DNA of 37,031 bases from Coprococcus sp. (GCA_017624085.1 JAGANU010000014.1:1-37031); one strand, 5' to 3'; shown: positions 1 through 10,488, counted from the stretch's first letter. The notes: generated by a model from the letters alone, not told the origin. Translations and numbers: made by a program.

Positions 1-834
1 ATTGTAGCCATATGACTCTGAAGCAGCAGCCTTCATTGCAGCGTTGATTCCTTCCTTAGTAACGTCTGTACCCTTAACTACAGCTGTAAGGATAGTTGTT
101 GAACCTGTAGGAACTGGAACTCTCTGAGCTGATCCGATAAGCTTTCCATTAAGCTCTGGAATAACAAGACCGATAGCCTTAGCAGCACCTGTTGAGTTAG
201 GAACGATGTTAACTGCAGCAGCACGTGCTCTTCTTAAATCGCCCTTTCTGTGTGGTCCATCAAGTACCATCTGATCACCTGTGTAAGCGTGAATTGTTGA
301 CATGATACCTGACTGAATTGGAGCATAGTCATTGAGAGCCTTAGCCATAGGAGCTAAACAGTTTGTTGTACATGATGCAGCTGAGATGATTGTGTCATCC
401 TTTGTAAGTGTTTTCTCGTTAACTGAGTAAACGATTGTAGGAAGATCGTTTCCAGCTGGAGCTGAAATAACTACCTTCTTAGCACCTGCATCAATGTGAG
501 CCTGTGACTTAGCCTTTGATACATAGAAGCCTGTACACTCAAGTACAACGTCTACATCAAGCTCGCCCCATGGAAGGTTCTTAGCGTCTGCCTCAGCATA
601 AATCTTTAATGTCTTACCACAAACTGTGATGGTACCAGCCTCATCATCTGCTGAAACCTGGTCAGCGTACTGATACTTACCCTGTGATGAGTCATACTTT
701 AAAAGATGTGCAAGCATTGAAGGCTTTGTAAGGTCGTTGATTGCAACTACCTCATATCCCTCTGCGTCAAACATCTGTCTGAATGCAAGACGTCCAATAC
801 GTCCAAATCCATTGATTGCTACTTTTACTGCCAT
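1..834 (-). CDS. gap: Type I glyceraldehyde-3-phosphate dehydrogenase, C-terminus cut by window edge
   Basis: This glycolytic enzyme oxidises glyceraldehyde-3-phosphate with NAD and phosphate to 1,3-bisphosphoglycerate in the cytoplasm. The reverse-strand frame opens with the N-terminal Rossmann motif [10 protein letters not shown] and carries the active-site block SCTTNCLAP with the catalytic cysteine, followed by the substrate-binding stretch around HAYTGDQ. The frame is open for 278 codons to base 1. The family is about 335-340 residues, so roughly 60 C-terminal residues lie outside the window. The ATG at 832-834 has a strong upstream AGGAGG. A good sigma-A promoter lies about 90 bp upstream, and the gene is divergent from the PHP phosphatase. 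Identity is certain from the motifs; the NAD versus NADP preference was not determined. Confidence 0.96.
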   Translation of the reverse strand, partial: MAVKVAINGFGRIGRLAFRQMFDAEGYEVVAINDLTKPSMLAHLLKYDSSQGKYQYADQVSADDEAGTITVCGKTLKIYAEADAKNLPWGELDVDVVLECTGFYVSKAKSQAHIDAGAKKVVISAPAGNDLPTIVYSVNEKTLTKDDTIISAASCTTNCLAPMAKALNDYAPIQSGIMSTIHAYTGDQMVLDGPHRKGDLRRARAAAVNIVPNSTGAAKAIGLVIPELNGKLIGSAQRVPVPTGSTTILTAVVKGTDVTKEGINAAMKAAASESYGYN

Positions 835-929
835 TTTTTATTCCTCCTAAGTTTTGAATAATAAAAGTATTTATCAATCTACCGCGCGTGTTAAGCGTGG
901 CAAATAAATCGTGTTAAATACACAAGCTA

Positions 930-958
930 ATCATACCTTCTTTATGTGGAAATTTCAA
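930..958 (-). promoter_or_regulatory. Sigma-A promoter of gap
   Basis: On the minus strand, TTGAAA (953-958) and TATGAT (930-935) are separated by exactly 17 bp. This predicts a leader of about 90 nt before the gap ATG. The leader holds two direct copies of an 8-bp word (CGTGTTAA on the plus strand, at 887-894 and 910-917) and a GC-rich imperfect hairpin around 881-900. Their role is unknown. Confidence 0.75.
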
Positions 959-1019
959 GCCTTAATATGATTTTTTTGATATATGGCATATACAAATACA
1001 CCAAAAGACTTTACACAAT

Positions 1020-1047
1020 TTGACTATAACTAATATGAAATTAATCT
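1020..1047 (+). promoter_or_regulatory. Possible weak promoter of the PHP phosphatase gene
   Basis: TTGACT at 1020-1025 is a good -35 box. The best -10 at acceptable spacing is TAATCT at 1042-1047 (16 bp), which is poor; TCTAAT at 1045-1050 is an alternative with 19-bp spacing. The call rests on position, upstream of an orphan plus-strand gene, as much as on sequence. Confidence 0.35.
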
Positions 1048-1115
1048 AATTGTGGCTTGTAAACATTATTATTACCATTATAATAATGTGTATAACTTTA
1101 TTTGGAGGAAATAAT

Positions 1116-1931
1116 ATGATTATATGCGATTCCCATGTTCATTCAGAATTTTCCAGCGATTCAAAGGCTTCTCTTGAATCAATCATAAATAGAGCTTTAG
1201 AGCTTGGACTTCCTAAGATTTGTATTACAGACCACCATGATATTGATTTCCCTGCAAGCCTTGATGGATATGATTTTCAGCTTGACGCCCCGCGCTATCT
1301 TGCCGCCATGAAGGAGCTGAAGGAAAAATATAAGGATGTTATAGATATACGAATAGGTGTTGAGCAGGGGCTGATGACGTCTGTTGCAGAAAAGGTAAAG
1401 GACTTTGCAAAAAAATATACTGAGCTTGATTTTATCATAGGCTCATCACATCTTGTAAGAGGAATGGATCCATACTATTCCTCCTACTATGAGGGTCGAA
1501 CCGAAAAGGAAGGTATTGCCGATTACTTTAAATCAATACTTGAAAATGTTTCGGTTATAGATGACTTTGATGTATACGGTCATCTTGACTATGTTGTAAG
1601 ATACTGCCCTTCAGGGGAAAAGATATTTGATATGAATGACTACAAGGAGCTTTTTGAGCAGATTTTTAAGCTCCTGATATATAAGGGCAAGGGAATTGAG
1701 ATTAATACCGGCGCCCTGTATAAGAATATGAGCTATGCCCATCCTCACATGGATATTCTTAAGCTGTACAAGGAAATGGGCGGGGAAATAATAACTGTCG
1801 GCTCTGACGCCCATAGCCCTGACCGAATCTGCTATGACTTTGAAACCTACGCAAGGGAGGCTCTCTTATCTCTTGGATACAAGTATTACTGCACCTTTAA
1901 GAACAGAAAGCCTGAGTTTAATCCTTTGTAA
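1116..1931 (+). CDS. PHP-domain histidinol-phosphatase (HisJ/HisK type)
   Basis: Predicted to remove phosphate from L-histidinol phosphate in histidine synthesis, a cytoplasmic metal-dependent reaction. The 271-residue product has the PHP metal-binding motifs in order: DSHVHSEFS at the N-terminus, TDHHD near residue 38, an internal GSSH and GHLDYVVRY block, and GSDAHSPDRI near the C-terminus. The length fits the HisJ family. The ATG at 1116 is chosen because GGAGGA lies 9 bp upstream; a TTG at 1050 would add 22 hydrophobic residues with no ribosome binding site. It stands alone rather than in a his operon, so another PHP phosphoesterase role is possible. Its last 14 bases overlap the end of the convergent gene at 1918. 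Confidence 0.82.
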   Translation: MIICDSHVHSEFSSDSKASLESIINRALELGLPKICITDHHDIDFPASLDGYDFQLDAPRYLAAMKELKEKYKDVIDIRIGVEQGLMTSVAEKVKDFAKKYTELDFIIGSSHLVRGMDPYYSSYYEGRTEKEGIADYFKSILENVSVIDDFDVYGHLDYVVRYCPSGEKIFDMNDYKELFEQIFKLLIYKGKGIEINTGALYKNMSYAHPHMDILKLYKEMGGEIITVGSDAHSPDRICYDFETYAREALLSLGYKYYCTFKNRKPEFNPL

Positions 1932-2577
1932 TATAGTACGGGCTGTTAGGAATATCATGTATGTCCGTATTACGCATTTGGGCCAGATGATTTCCACCGG
2001 CTCCGTCTAATTCTCCGTACACAGCATTTGGACAGTATTTTAAGAGCGTTTTCAGAACATTTTCATATTCCTGGTCTGAATATGGCGGCTTCAAATTTAC
2101 ATGCAACACATGGCGCTTATCTCTAGTATGAAGGCTGAAAAACTTAGTCGGAGTATACTGTCCATATGTACAGGACATTACCGTATGAAAGGTTATAAGG
2201 TATACATCCCACCTGTATGCCATGTCATATCCATCTGTGGCTATTACCTTTGGAGAAACACGAATATAATCGTCTTTATACTCTATTTTTCCATAAAAAT
2301 CCTCAGACATATCCAGTATATTTCCGTAGCCTTTTTTTCTGGCAACCTTCTCCGTATTCACATAATAATTGAAACCTACATAGGAATATATAACAAAAAA
2401 AATGAAAGACGGCATAAATATAACGATGTATCCTATCATTTCGTTATCATAGGAATCATAGTACCCGTAAAAGCATAGTATAAATATAACCAAAAGTATT
2501 ATTATACAAGGTACGCATGTTATTAAAATCTTTTTTCCTCTGTTCTTTATAGTATTTAAAATTTTAAACTTATTCAT
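1918..2577 (-). CDS. Hypothetical membrane protein with two N-terminal transmembrane helices
   Basis: The function is not recognised. The 219-residue product has a short basic N-terminus and hydrophobic segments at about residues 17-38 and 47-68. A soluble C-terminal domain of about 150 residues follows, rich in Tyr and Asp, which may lie on the cytoplasmic side. The pattern of two helices followed by a beta-rich cytosolic domain recalls YcxB-like proteins, but this is only an impression. The ATG at 2575-2577 is preceded by GAGGGG at good spacing. The gene starts 15 bp after the mnmA stop and is probably the last cistron of the desulfurase-mnmA operon. Its 3' end overlaps the convergent phosphatase gene. 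Confidence 0.7.
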   Translation of the reverse strand: MNKFKILNTIKNRGKKILITCVPCIIILLVIFILCFYGYYDSYDNEMIGYIVIFMPSFIFFVIYSYVGFNYYVNTEKVARKKGYGNILDMSEDFYGKIEYKDDYIRVSPKVIATDGYDMAYRWDVYLITFHTVMSCTYGQYTPTKFFSLHTRDKRHVLHVNLKPPYSDQEYENVLKTLLKYCPNAVYGELDGAGGNHLAQMRNTDIHDIPNSPYYITKD

Positions 2578-2592
2578 TATATGCCCCTCATA

Positions 2593-3681
2593 TTAACAAA
2601 TAACGCCGCCGCCAAGTATATGGTTATCCTCATAGAACACAACAGCCTGCCCCTTTGTCACTGCTCTCACAGGCTCATCAAATATGGCTTCAACAAGACC
2701 GTCCTTCGTCTTTCTTATGGTACACATGCTTCCTTTATGGTTATACCTTATCTTTGCCTTCACGTGCATTTCTCCTGTAAGGTCCTCAATTGACATAAAA
2801 TGAACCTTGTTACATATAAGACGGTCCGAAAACACATCTCCATTATCACCAATTACTACCTGATTTGTCTCCGGAACAATATCAACAACAAACACAGGAT
2901 GTCCCATGGCAAGTCCCAGGCCCTTTCTCTGGCCTATAGTGTAATGAATAATTCCTTTATGTTTTCCAATTACATTTCCTTGTATATCGACAAAATCACC
3001 GGGAACTGCATTTATCCCTGCTTCAGACTCAAGATATCCTGCATAATCTCCATCCGGTACAAAGCAAATATCCTGGCTGTCAGGCTTATGTGCCACCATC
3101 AGTCCATTTGCCTCGGCAATTCTCCTTATCTCAGGCTTGCTGTACTCTCCCACCGGCATAAGAGTTCTCGTTAACTGCTCCTGTGTAAGATTATACAGTG
3201 CATATGTCTGATCCTTCTCTATTCCCTTTGCCTCCCGAAGCGTATATCTTCCGTTTGGAAGCTTTAGAATTTGGGCATAATGTCCTGTGGCAATGTAATC
3301 ACCGCCAATGGCCATACACCTTGCAAGAAGCGATTCCCATTTTACATATCTGTTGCAGGCTATACACGGATTAGGTGTCCTTCCCTGTCTATATTCATCA
3401 ACAAAATAATCTATGACGTACCTTTTGAATTCTTCTTTAAAATTCATGACATAATATGGTATATCAAGCTGAGCTGCTACACGCCTTGCATCATCTACAG
3501 CAGAAAGTCCGCAACAGCCTCCGTGAGCGCTTGCAACATCACGGTCTTCGTCCTGCCATATCTGCATGGTTACACCTATCACATTGTATCCCTGTTCCTT
3601 TAGAAGCAGTGCAGCAACGGAAGAATCTACTCCACCGGACATGCCAACACAAACTGTTTTATTATTATTTATTTGTAACAT
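2593..3681 (-). CDS. mnmA: tRNA-specific 2-thiouridylase MnmA
   Basis: MnmA adenylates and thiolates uridine 34 of tRNA-Lys, -Glu and -Gln, using sulfur delivered from a cysteine desulfurase. The 362-residue product shows the PP-loop SGGVDSS at residues 15-21, the first catalytic cysteine in NPCIACN (Cys106) and the second in DSQDICF (Cys206). The tRNA-binding block GHYAQ near residue 133 and the C-terminal beta-barrel domain are also present. Length is normal for the family. The ATG overlaps the end of the cysteine desulfurase gene by 13 bases, which implies translational coupling and a dedicated donor-acceptor pair. An AGGAG lies just upstream of the start. Confidence 0.96.
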   Translation of the reverse strand: MLQINNNKTVCVGMSGGVDSSVAALLLKEQGYNVIGVTMQIWQDEDRDVASAHGGCCGLSAVDDARRVAAQLDIPYYVMNFKEEFKRYVIDYFVDEYRQGRTPNPCIACNRYVKWESLLARCMAIGGDYIATGHYAQILKLPNGRYTLREAKGIEKDQTYALYNLTQEQLTRTLMPVGEYSKPEIRRIAEANGLMVAHKPDSQDICFVPDGDYAGYLESEAGINAVPGDFVDIQGNVIGKHKGIIHYTIGQRKGLGLAMGHPVFVVDIVPETNQVVIGDNGDVFSDRLICNKVHFMSIEDLTGEMHVKAKIRYNHKGSMCTIRKTKDGLVEAIFDEPVRAVTKGQAVVFYEDNHILGGGVIC

Positions 3682-4859
3682 CCATTTCTCCTGATATAAT
3701 CCTGATAAACCGGTGACAGACCTCTCAATCTGCCAACAATTTCCTTTAGCTTATCTACAACAAAATCTATTTCTTTTTTTGTATTTTCATAGCCTAAAGT
3801 AAATCTCACTGACCCACGTATTATTTCCTGAGGCAGTCCTATAGCTGTGAGCACATGGGACGGCTCCACTGAGCCGGTCATGCATGCAGAACCTGCAGAT
3901 GCACATATTCCTGCCATGTCAAGCATTATAAGAATAGACTCCCCTTCAACGAACTGAAAGCTGACATTAATATTATTTGGGAGTCTTTTTATTCGATGTC
4001 CATTTAACCTGGTGTATGGTATCTCTCGCAATATACGGTTAATGAAATAGTCTCTAAGGCAGGCTTCCTTCACCGATCTCTCATCAAGACTTGATATAGA
4101 AAGCTCAGCAGCCTTGCCTATACCTATGATTCCCGGAACATTTTCAGTGCCGGCTCTTCTTCCCCGCTCCTGTCCTCCTCCGTGGATAAAGCTTCCTATG
4201 TTCACAGATTTTCTAATGTACAAAAAGCCAACGCCCTTTGGACCGTTAAACTTATGTCCGCTGGCACTGAGCATGTCAATATTCATATCTTCCACATCAA
4301 TAGGAATCTGTCCATAAGCCTGTACCGCATCTGTGTGAAATACAATATCATGTTCGTGGGCAAGCTGTCCAATCTCCCTGATTGGCTGTATTGTACCAAT
4401 CTCATTGTTTGCAGTCATTATAGATATCAGTATGGTGTCCGGTCTTATTGCTTTTCTTATACTGTCTACATGAACCATACCCTTCTCATCAACACCTACA
4501 TAGCTAACCTCGTAGCCGTTTTTTTCAAGGTAACTACATGTGTGAAGAACAGCATGATGTTCTATCCTTGAGGTTATTATATGTTTTCCTTTGCTTTTAT
4601 AGCTATCGGCAATTGCTTTAATAGCCCAATTATCAGATTCAGATCCACCGGCGGTAAAGAATATTTCATCTGAGTCTGCACCAATGGATGCCGCTATGAT
4701 GTCTCTTGAAGCGTTTATTTCATTTTTGTTGTGTGATGCAAATGTATATATGCCTGACGGATTTGCAAATTTATCAGTAAAGTAAGGAAGCATAGCTTCA
4801 ACAACCTCAGGTCTTACTGCTGTGGTTGCTGCATGATCAAGATAAATCATATCATCCAT
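3669..4859 (-). CDS. Cysteine desulfurase (NifS/IscS family, class V aminotransferase)
   Basis: This PLP enzyme converts cysteine to alanine and holds a persulfide for transfer to acceptors. The 396-residue sequence shows LDHAATT at the N-terminus, the EHHA histidine (His101), HTDAVQ (Asp177 and Gln180), the PLP lysine in [10 protein letters not shown] (Lys203) and the mobile-loop cysteine in [10 protein letters not shown] (Cys326). The 13-base overlap with mnmA suggests its main client is MnmA, as for the small desulfurases paired with mnmA in Firmicutes. No iscU, iscR or thiI is adjacent. The ATG at 4859 has AGGAGAG upstream; an in-frame ATG three codons later is a less likely start. Confidence 0.93.
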   Translation of the reverse strand: MDDMIYLDHAATTAVRPEVVEAMLPYFTDKFANPSGIYTFASHNKNEINASRDIIAASIGADSDEIFFTAGGSESDNWAIKAIADSYKSKGKHIITSRIEHHAVLHTCSYLEKNGYEVSYVGVDEKGMVHVDSIRKAIRPDTILISIMTANNEIGTIQPIREIGQLAHEHDIVFHTDAVQAYGQIPIDVEDMNIDMLSASGHKFNGPKGVGFLYIRKSVNIGSFIHGGGQERGRRAGTENVPGIIGIGKAAELSISSLDERSVKEACLRDYFINRILREIPYTRLNGHRIKRLPNNINVSFQFVEGESILIMLDMAGICASAGSACMTGSVEPSHVLTAIGLPQEIIRGSVRFTLGYENTKKEIDFVVDKLKEIVGRLRGLSPVYQDYIRRNGCYK

Positions 4860-4925
4860 AATTTTTCTCTCTCCTAATATACATGTATGTAGGCTGTATG
4901 AAAGTATGTTTATATTATTATATAC

Positions 4926-6326
4926 TTAACACTCATTTATGCCACTATTTTCACCGCTATATTCCTTGCGCAAGGGAGCAACAATTTTCTTATACAATCT
5001 GACAAGTAATAATGCTGATACAGTTACACTTGCAATTTCAGCAACAGGGAAAGCAGCCCATACACCATTAACACTGTTAAACACTTTTGAAAGTATGTAC
5101 GCAGCAGGTAAAAGTACCACAAGCTGTCTTGCAAAGGAAACAATCATACTGTAAACACCCTTGCCCATGGCCTGGAATGCACCGGAGCATACAACAGAAA
5201 ATCCGGCAAACACAAATGCTATGCTCATAATCCTAAGTGCAGGAATTCCCATGCCCAGCATATCATCCTTTGCATCAAATATTTCTAAAATTGTGCCTGG
5301 AATGAGCTGCATAATTATGAGACAGAAAATCATAATTGAGCAAGCGACAATTACTCCATACTTAAAGGTTTTTATCATTCTTTCCGGCTTTCTCGCACCA
5401 TAATTATATGAAATTATAGGAATAAGTCCATTGTTCAGTCCAAATACAGGCATAAATGCCATACTTTGGATCTTAAAATACACTCCAAATATGGCAACTG
5501 CCATAGCTGAAAATGTGAATAACAGCTTATTTAGAAGATAAGTCATTACTGAACCAATTGATACCATAATTACCGAAGGGATTCCGACACTTAATATGCT
5601 TGTTATCTCAGTCATTCTGGGCTTAAAGCCTTTATAGGATATCTTTAAGTCCGTATTAAATCGAATATTAAAAATAACAGCCATAATTCCGGCAATACAC
5701 TGTCCTATTACAGTTGCAACAGCTGCACCTGCTATACCCATTTCAGGCATACCAAAGTATCCAAATATTAGTATTGGATCTAGTATAATATTAATAACGG
5801 CACCGGTTATCTGTGTAATCATGCTGTACATTGTCCTTCCTGTGGACTGAAGAAGTCTTTCAAATGTCATCTGTGCAGCAATTCCAAAGGCTCCACAGCA
5901 GCATATTTCCAGGTACTGTCTGCCGTACTTAATAATATCTGCATTATCTGTCTGGCTTCTCATAAAGCTTTCTGCAAAAAAAAGACCTATTACAAGGAAT
6001 ATTGCGTAGCCAATTGCCTCCAAAAAAATACCCTGCCTTGCAGTTTCATTTGCCTTATCAAACTGCTTTTCTCCAAGTGCTTTGGATATAAATGCATTTA
6101 TACCTACACCAAGGCCTGAAAAAATACCAATCATCAGATTCTGAATAGGAAAAGCTGTAGAGACAGCTGTAAGTCCGTCCAAACTGTAATGCGATACAAA
6201 TACACTGTCTACAATATTATACATTGCCTGAAAAAGCATAGATATAATCATTGGCAGTGACATTGTGAAAAGAAGCTTACCTTCAGACATTACTCCCATT
6301 TTATTCTCTGTTCTTACTTCATTCAT
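4926..6326 (-). CDS. MATE-family multidrug/sodium antiporter
   Basis: Predicted cation-coupled exporter of organic compounds in the cytoplasmic membrane. The 466-residue product is hydrophobic throughout, with about 12 predicted helices. It has the typical MATE opening (EGKLLFTMSLPMIISMLFQAMYN, split here by family consensus into a short cytosolic lead and helix 1), the DSVFVSHYSLDGLTAVS region after helix 1, and the two-fold internal repeat starting again near residue 240. The substrate cannot be read from sequence. The ATG at 6326 is preceded by AGAGGTG. No terminator is evident in the 66 bp before the desulfurase gene, so read-through into that operon is possible. Confidence 0.9.
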   Translation of the reverse strand: MNEVRTENKMGVMSEGKLLFTMSLPMIISMLFQAMYNIVDSVFVSHYSLDGLTAVSTAFPIQNLMIGIFSGLGVGINAFISKALGEKQFDKANETARQGIFLEAIGYAIFLVIGLFFAESFMRSQTDNADIIKYGRQYLEICCCGAFGIAAQMTFERLLQSTGRTMYSMITQITGAVINIILDPILIFGYFGMPEMGIAGAAVATVIGQCIAGIMAVIFNIRFNTDLKISYKGFKPRMTEITSILSVGIPSVIMVSIGSVMTYLLNKLLFTFSAMAVAIFGVYFKIQSMAFMPVFGLNNGLIPIISYNYGARKPERMIKTFKYGVIVACSIMIFCLIIMQLIPGTILEIFDAKDDMLGMGIPALRIMSIAFVFAGFSVVCSGAFQAMGKGVYSMIVSFARQLVVLLPAAYILSKVFNSVNGVWAAFPVAEIASVTVSALLLVRLYKKIVAPLRKEYSGENSGINEC

Positions 6327-6361
6327 AAAAACACCTCTTAAGTAATAGTTTTAGCTAATAT

Positions 6362-6390
6362 ATATTACAACATATAATTACTTTTCACAA
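6362..6390 (-). promoter_or_regulatory. Candidate promoter of the MATE gene
   Basis: On the minus strand, TTGTGA (6385-6390) and TAATAT (6362-6367) are spaced by 17 bp. They lie between the etfA terminator and the MATE ATG. Each box has four of six consensus bases, so this is a moderate call. Confidence 0.45.
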
Positions 6391-6392
6391 GA

Positions 6393-6429
6393 AAATAAAG
6401 AAAAACCCTCCGAACATAAGTCCGGAGGG
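6393..6429 (-). terminator. Rho-independent terminator of the butyrate operon
   Basis: CCCTCCG (6406-6412) and CGGAGGG (6423-6429) form a seven-pair GC-rich stem with a 10-nt loop. On the minus strand it is followed by TTTTTCTTTATTTTC. It lies 27 bp after the etfA stop codon. Confidence 0.88.
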
Positions 6430-6456
6430 AAAATATAGCAAACAACACAAAATATA

Positions 6457-7518
6457 TTACTTGCTGGCAAGCTCTGCCTTGATAGCCTCTGTAAGTGCAG
6501 GAACAATCTTATTAAGATCTCCAACAACACCGTAATCAGCTACATCAAAGATAGGAGCATCAGCATCTTTATTGATAGCAATGATGATATCTGACTCCTC
6601 CATACCTGCAACGTGCTGGATAGCACCTGAAATACCGATTGCGAAGTAAAGCTGTGGACGAACTGTCTTACCTGTCTGACCAACCTGAAGATCTCTTGGC
6701 ATCCAGCCTGAGTCTACAACAGCACGTGAGCATGATACCTGTCCGCCGAGAACCTCTGCAAGCTCCTCAAGAATCTTGAAGTTCTCTGGTGAACCAACTC
6801 CACGACCACCTGAAACAAGAATCTTAGCGTCCATGATATCCTTGATATCTGAAACTGCCTTAGCGACCTCAAGAATTTCAACATACTTGTTGTTAGGTGT
6901 GAAGCCTGGATTGTAGTTAATAACCTCAGCCTTTGCACCCTCTACCTTGTCAAGCTTCTGCATAACACCCGGACGAACTGTAGCCATCTGTGGACGGTTG
7001 TCAGGACATGCGATTGTAGCGATTGTGTTACCACCAAATGCCGGACGAGTCATAAGAAGCTGATTGTGCTTCTGCTCCTTTCCAGGAATTGGATTAACAG
7101 GGAAATCACCAATCTCAAGTAATGTACAGTCAGCTGTAAGACCGGTTGCTACTCTTGCTGAAACTGTAGGACCAAGATCTCTACCGATAGCAGTTGCACC
7201 AACTAACATAATCTCTGGCTTGTACTCATTGATAACTGAAGCAAGTGCATGTGCATATGGCTCAGTTCTGTAGTTCTTTAATTCAGGATCGTCAACAACG
7301 ATTACCTTATCTGCACCGTAAGCAGCAAGCTCATCAACAAGGCCTGAAACCTCAGAACCAACTAAAACTGCTGTTACCTGTGTATCTAACTGCTGTGCAA
7401 GTCTCTTACCCTCGCCAATAAGCTCGAATGAGATACCGCTTAAAACATTATCTACCTGCTGTGCAAAGACGAATACGCCCTTGTACTTTGCTAATTCTTC
7501 TGCGTTCATTGCGCCCAT
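6457..7518 (-). CDS. etfA: Electron transfer flavoprotein alpha subunit
   Basis: With EtfB it forms the FAD heterodimer that works with butyryl-CoA dehydrogenase. In Clostridia the complex is known to bifurcate NADH electrons to crotonyl-CoA and ferredoxin. The C-terminal FAD domain shows [12 protein letters not shown], the [10 protein letters not shown] block and IGISGAIQH, all classic EtfA motifs; the N-terminal alpha/beta domain resembles EtfB. The start is uncertain. ATG 7518 is used here, but GTG codons at 7530 and 7527, just after AAAGGAAA, and ATG 7509 are alternatives in the same frame. The gene follows etfB after a short gap and ends at the operon terminator. Confidence 0.95.
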   Translation of the reverse strand: MGAMNAEELAKYKGVFVFAQQVDNVLSGISFELIGEGKRLAQQLDTQVTAVLVGSEVSGLVDELAAYGADKVIVVDDPELKNYRTEPYAHALASVINEYKPEIMLVGATAIGRDLGPTVSARVATGLTADCTLLEIGDFPVNPIPGKEQKHNQLLMTRPAFGGNTIATIACPDNRPQMATVRPGVMQKLDKVEGAKAEVINYNPGFTPNNKYVEILEVAKAVSDIKDIMDAKILVSGGRGVGSPENFKILEELAEVLGGQVSCSRAVVDSGWMPRDLQVGQTGKTVRPQLYFAIGISGAIQHVAGMEESDIIIAINKDADAPIFDVADYGVVGDLNKIVPALTEAIKAELASK

Positions 7519-7539
7519 TTTATTCACCACTTTCCTTTT

Positions 7540-8319
7540 CTAGATTACGTGCTTGTCTTTTAACTTTCCTACAATGTATGCTACCGGATCTGCATCCTCA
7601 GGAGCCATTTCGCCCTGACCCTTCTTAACCTTGTCAGATGCTCTTGCAATCTTTGTAGGTGAACCGTTCAAACCGATGTTAGAATCATCAACATCAACAA
7701 GATCAGCTCTGCCAAGTGTTGTGATCTCTGCATTTACTGCATCAAAGATTCCACCTGGAGTCATGTATCTAGGCTCATTTAACTCTGCAAGTGCAGTGAT
7801 GAGACATGGCATCTGAGCCTTAACCATATGATAACCATCATCGTACATACGCTTAACAATAACGCTGTCACCATCGATCTTAATATCCTGTGCATATGAA
7901 ATAACAGGAAGTCCAAGATGCTCAGCAATCTGCGGTCCAACCTGAGCTGTATCTCCATCGATAGCCTGACGGCCTGTGATAACTAAATCATAATCAAGCT
8001 TTCTAAGAGCACCGGCAATTGTTGTTGATGTAGCCCATGTGTCAGCTCCACCAAGTACACGATCTGTTACAAGAACACCCTTGTCAGCACCCATAGCAAT
8101 AGCTTCCTGAAGAACATCTGCAGCCTTTGGAAGACCCATTGTAAGAACTGTAACCTCTGCGCCATACTCATCCTTCATTCTAAGAGCAGCCTCAAGACCA
8201 GCCTTATCATCAGGGTTCATGATTGTGAGCATTGCTGCTCTGTTTAATGTACCATCCGGGTTGAACTGAACGCCACCCTTAGTATCAGGTACCTGCTTTA
8301 TACAAACTATAACCTTCAC
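7540..8319 (-). CDS. etfB: Electron transfer flavoprotein beta subunit
   Basis: EtfB is the partner of EtfA and holds the second nucleotide or flavin site of the bifurcating EtfAB-Bcd complex. The 259-residue product begins MKVIVCIKQVPDT, typical of EtfB. It carries the binding signature TGRQAIDGDTAQVGPQ near residue 120 and a C-terminal recognition-loop region. It starts with GTG at 8317-8319, chosen because AGGAGG lies 9 bp upstream and no better start exists. It sits between bcd and etfA with short spacers, as expected for translationally balanced subunits of one complex. Confidence 0.96.
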   Translation of the reverse strand: MKVIVCIKQVPDTKGGVQFNPDGTLNRAAMLTIMNPDDKAGLEAALRMKDEYGAEVTVLTMGLPKAADVLQEAIAMGADKGVLVTDRVLGGADTWATSTTIAGALRKLDYDLVITGRQAIDGDTAQVGPQIAEHLGLPVISYAQDIKIDGDSVIVKRMYDDGYHMVKAQMPCLITALAELNEPRYMTPGGIFDAVNAEITTLGRADLVDVDDSNIGLNGSPTKIARASDKVKKGQGEMAPEDADPVAYIVGKLKDKHVI

Positions 8320-8336
8320 GTTAAGTACCTCCTAAT

Positions 8337-9503
8337 TTACTTTAATAAGTTAGCAGAAATAACCATACGCTGAACCTCTGAAGTTCCCTCGTAGATCTCT
8401 GTAATCTTAGCATCACGCATCATACGCTCAACATCGTACTCCTTGATGTAACCGTAACCACCGTGTAACTGTACACACTTTGTAGTAACCTCCATAGCAA
8501 CCTCAGCTGCGTAAAGCTTAGCCATAGCTGCCTCTACTGAGTATGAAACCTTAGCACCGCTCTGGAACTCATCCTTCTTTCTTGCAGCCTTGTATACAAG
8601 AAGCTTAGCTGCCTCTACCTTTGTAGCAAGGTCAGCAAGTACAAACTGAGTATTCTGGAACTGAGCGATTGATCTTCCAAACTGCTTTCTTTCCTTTACA
8701 TAGTTGATTGTTGTCTCAAGAGCGCCCTCTGCAATACCAAGAGCCTGAGCAGCGATACCGATACGTCCACCGTCAAGTGTATGCATAGCGATGTTGAAGC
8801 CCTTGCCCTTCTGTCCAAGAAGTGCATCCTTTGGAATACGGCAATCTGTGAAGATAAGCTCGTATGTAGAAGAACCACAGATACCCATCTTGTTCTCCTT
8901 TGTACCAAATGTAAAGCCAGGAGTATCCTTCTCTACGATAAATGCTGAAATCTCCTTCATCTTTCTGCCACGCTTCTCAACGATACCTGTAACAGCAATA
9001 ACGATATATACATCAGCTTCCTTACCATTTGTAATGAAGCACTTTGAACCATTGAGTACCCACTCGTCACCGTCAAGTACAGCCTTTGTCTGCTGACCCT
9101 GTGCATCTGTACCGGCACCTGGCTCAGTAAGACCAAAAGCACCAAGCTTCTTTCCTGAAGCAAGATCAGGAACATACTTAGCTTTCTGCTCCGGTGTACC
9201 ATATGTTACGATTGGATCAACACAAAGTGATGTATGTGCTGAAACAATAACACCTGTAGTACCACAAACCTTTGAAAGCTCCTCAACGCACATAGCATAG
9301 GTGAGAATATCACAGCCCTGTCCGCCTAACTCCTTAGAAACAGGTATTCCTAAGAAACCATACTTTGCCATCTTATCAACAGTCTCTCTAGGGAATCTGT
9401 GCTCTTCATCAATTTCCTGAGCAAGAGGCTTTACTTCATTCTGCGCGAACTCTCTAAACAGATTCTGCGCCATTTCATACTTCTTGTCTAAAGCGAAATC
9501 CAT
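8337..9503 (-). CDS. bcd: Butyryl-CoA dehydrogenase (short-chain acyl-CoA dehydrogenase)
   Basis: Reduces crotonyl-CoA to butyryl-CoA with FAD and EtfAB, the key energy-conserving step of butyrate formation. The 388-residue sequence has the acyl-CoA dehydrogenase blocks [14 protein letters not shown] (flavin and substrate contacts), [13 protein letters not shown], the [10 protein letters not shown] region and the C-terminal [11 protein letters not shown]. The catalytic base is in IYEGTSEVQ (about Glu372). Length is normal. A GGAGGA ribosome site precedes the ATG. The placement between hbd and etfB is the common order in butyrate-producing Lachnospiraceae. Confidence 0.97.
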   Translation of the reverse strand: MDFALDKKYEMAQNLFREFAQNEVKPLAQEIDEEHRFPRETVDKMAKYGFLGIPVSKELGGQGCDILTYAMCVEELSKVCGTTGVIVSAHTSLCVDPIVTYGTPEQKAKYVPDLASGKKLGAFGLTEPGAGTDAQGQQTKAVLDGDEWVLNGSKCFITNGKEADVYIVIAVTGIVEKRGRKMKEISAFIVEKDTPGFTFGTKENKMGICGSSTYELIFTDCRIPKDALLGQKGKGFNIAMHTLDGGRIGIAAQALGIAEGALETTINYVKERKQFGRSIAQFQNTQFVLADLATKVEAAKLLVYKAARKKDEFQSGAKVSYSVEAAMAKLYAAEVAMEVTTKCVQLHGGYGYIKEYDVERMMRDAKITEIYEGTSEVQRMVISANLLK

Positions 9504-9533
9504 TCTAATTATTCCTCCATAAATATATTTCTA

Positions 9534-10406
9534 TTACTGAGCATCAACTGGTGTCTTTGTACGATCAGCATTGTAGATATAGAAACCTCTGCCGCTCTTA
9601 ACACCAAGATTGCCGCCACGTACCATCTTACGAAGTAATGGACATGCACGATACTTGCTGTCACCTGTCTCATTGTAAAGAACATCCATAATTGCAAGAC
9701 AGATATCAAGACCTACAAAATCACCAAGCTCAAGTGGTCCCATTGGATGGTTAGCACCAAGCTTCATGGCTGCATCAATACCTGCGATATCTGAAACGCC
9801 CTCCATCTTGATGAATGCAGCTTCGTTAATCATAGGAATAAGAATTCTGTTTACAACAAAGCCGGCAGCCTCATTAACCTGTACAGGTGTCTTGCCAATC
9901 TCCTCTGAAATCTTAACAATCTGATCAACTGTCTCAGCTGGTGTATTAACACCTGCAATAACCTCAATAAGCTTCATTCTGTCAGCCGGATTGAAGAAAT
10001 GCATACCGATCATAGGACGTGTAAGACCATTTCCAATCTCTGTAATAGAAAGTGATGATGTGTTTGAAGCAAAGATACACTCTGGCTTGCAGATCTTATC
10101 AAGCTCAGCAAATGTTGTTTTCTTTACTTCCATATTCTCGAAAGCAGCCTCAACTATAAGGTCACAATCTGCACATAAATCTTCCTTAAGACCCGGAGTA
10201 ATGCTTGCAAGTATAGCATCAACCTTCTCCTGATCCATCTTACCTTTTTCTACAAGTCTTGCATAGCCTTTAGCAATCTTATCCTTTCCGCCTTCAGCCC
10301 ACTCCTGCATGATGTCGCAGAGTGCAACCTCGTATCCGTCAACCTGAGCAAATGCCTTTGCAATGCCCTGACCCATGGTACCTGCACCAATTACGCCAAC
10401 CTTCAT
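9534..10406 (-). CDS. hbd: 3-hydroxybutyryl-CoA dehydrogenase
   Basis: Reduces acetoacetyl-CoA to 3-hydroxybutyryl-CoA with NAD(P)H. The 290-residue product opens with the Rossmann motif GVIGAGTMGQGIA. It carries FASNTSSLSI, the catalytic histidine in IGMHFFNPADRM (His136) with its partner glutamate in the EVIAG region, and the C-terminal helical domain with NHPMGPLELGDFVGLD. It follows crt after a 148-bp spacer that holds a long hairpin, and precedes bcd by 30 bp. The ATG has TTAGGAGG upstream. Confidence 0.97.
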   Translation of the reverse strand: MKVGVIGAGTMGQGIAKAFAQVDGYEVALCDIMQEWAEGGKDKIAKGYARLVEKGKMDQEKVDAILASITPGLKEDLCADCDLIVEAAFENMEVKKTTFAELDKICKPECIFASNTSSLSITEIGNGLTRPMIGMHFFNPADRMKLIEVIAGVNTPAETVDQIVKISEEIGKTPVQVNEAAGFVVNRILIPMINEAAFIKMEGVSDIAGIDAAMKLGANHPMGPLELGDFVGLDICLAIMDVLYNETGDSKYRACPLLRKMVRGGNLGVKSGRGFYIYNADRTKTPVDAQ

Positions 10407-10488
10407 TCTAATTTCCTCCTAAAATCATAATTTGTGGTATACATGAGAAATTCATATACGTTTCGTTTAACATGCTACCATATATCAC

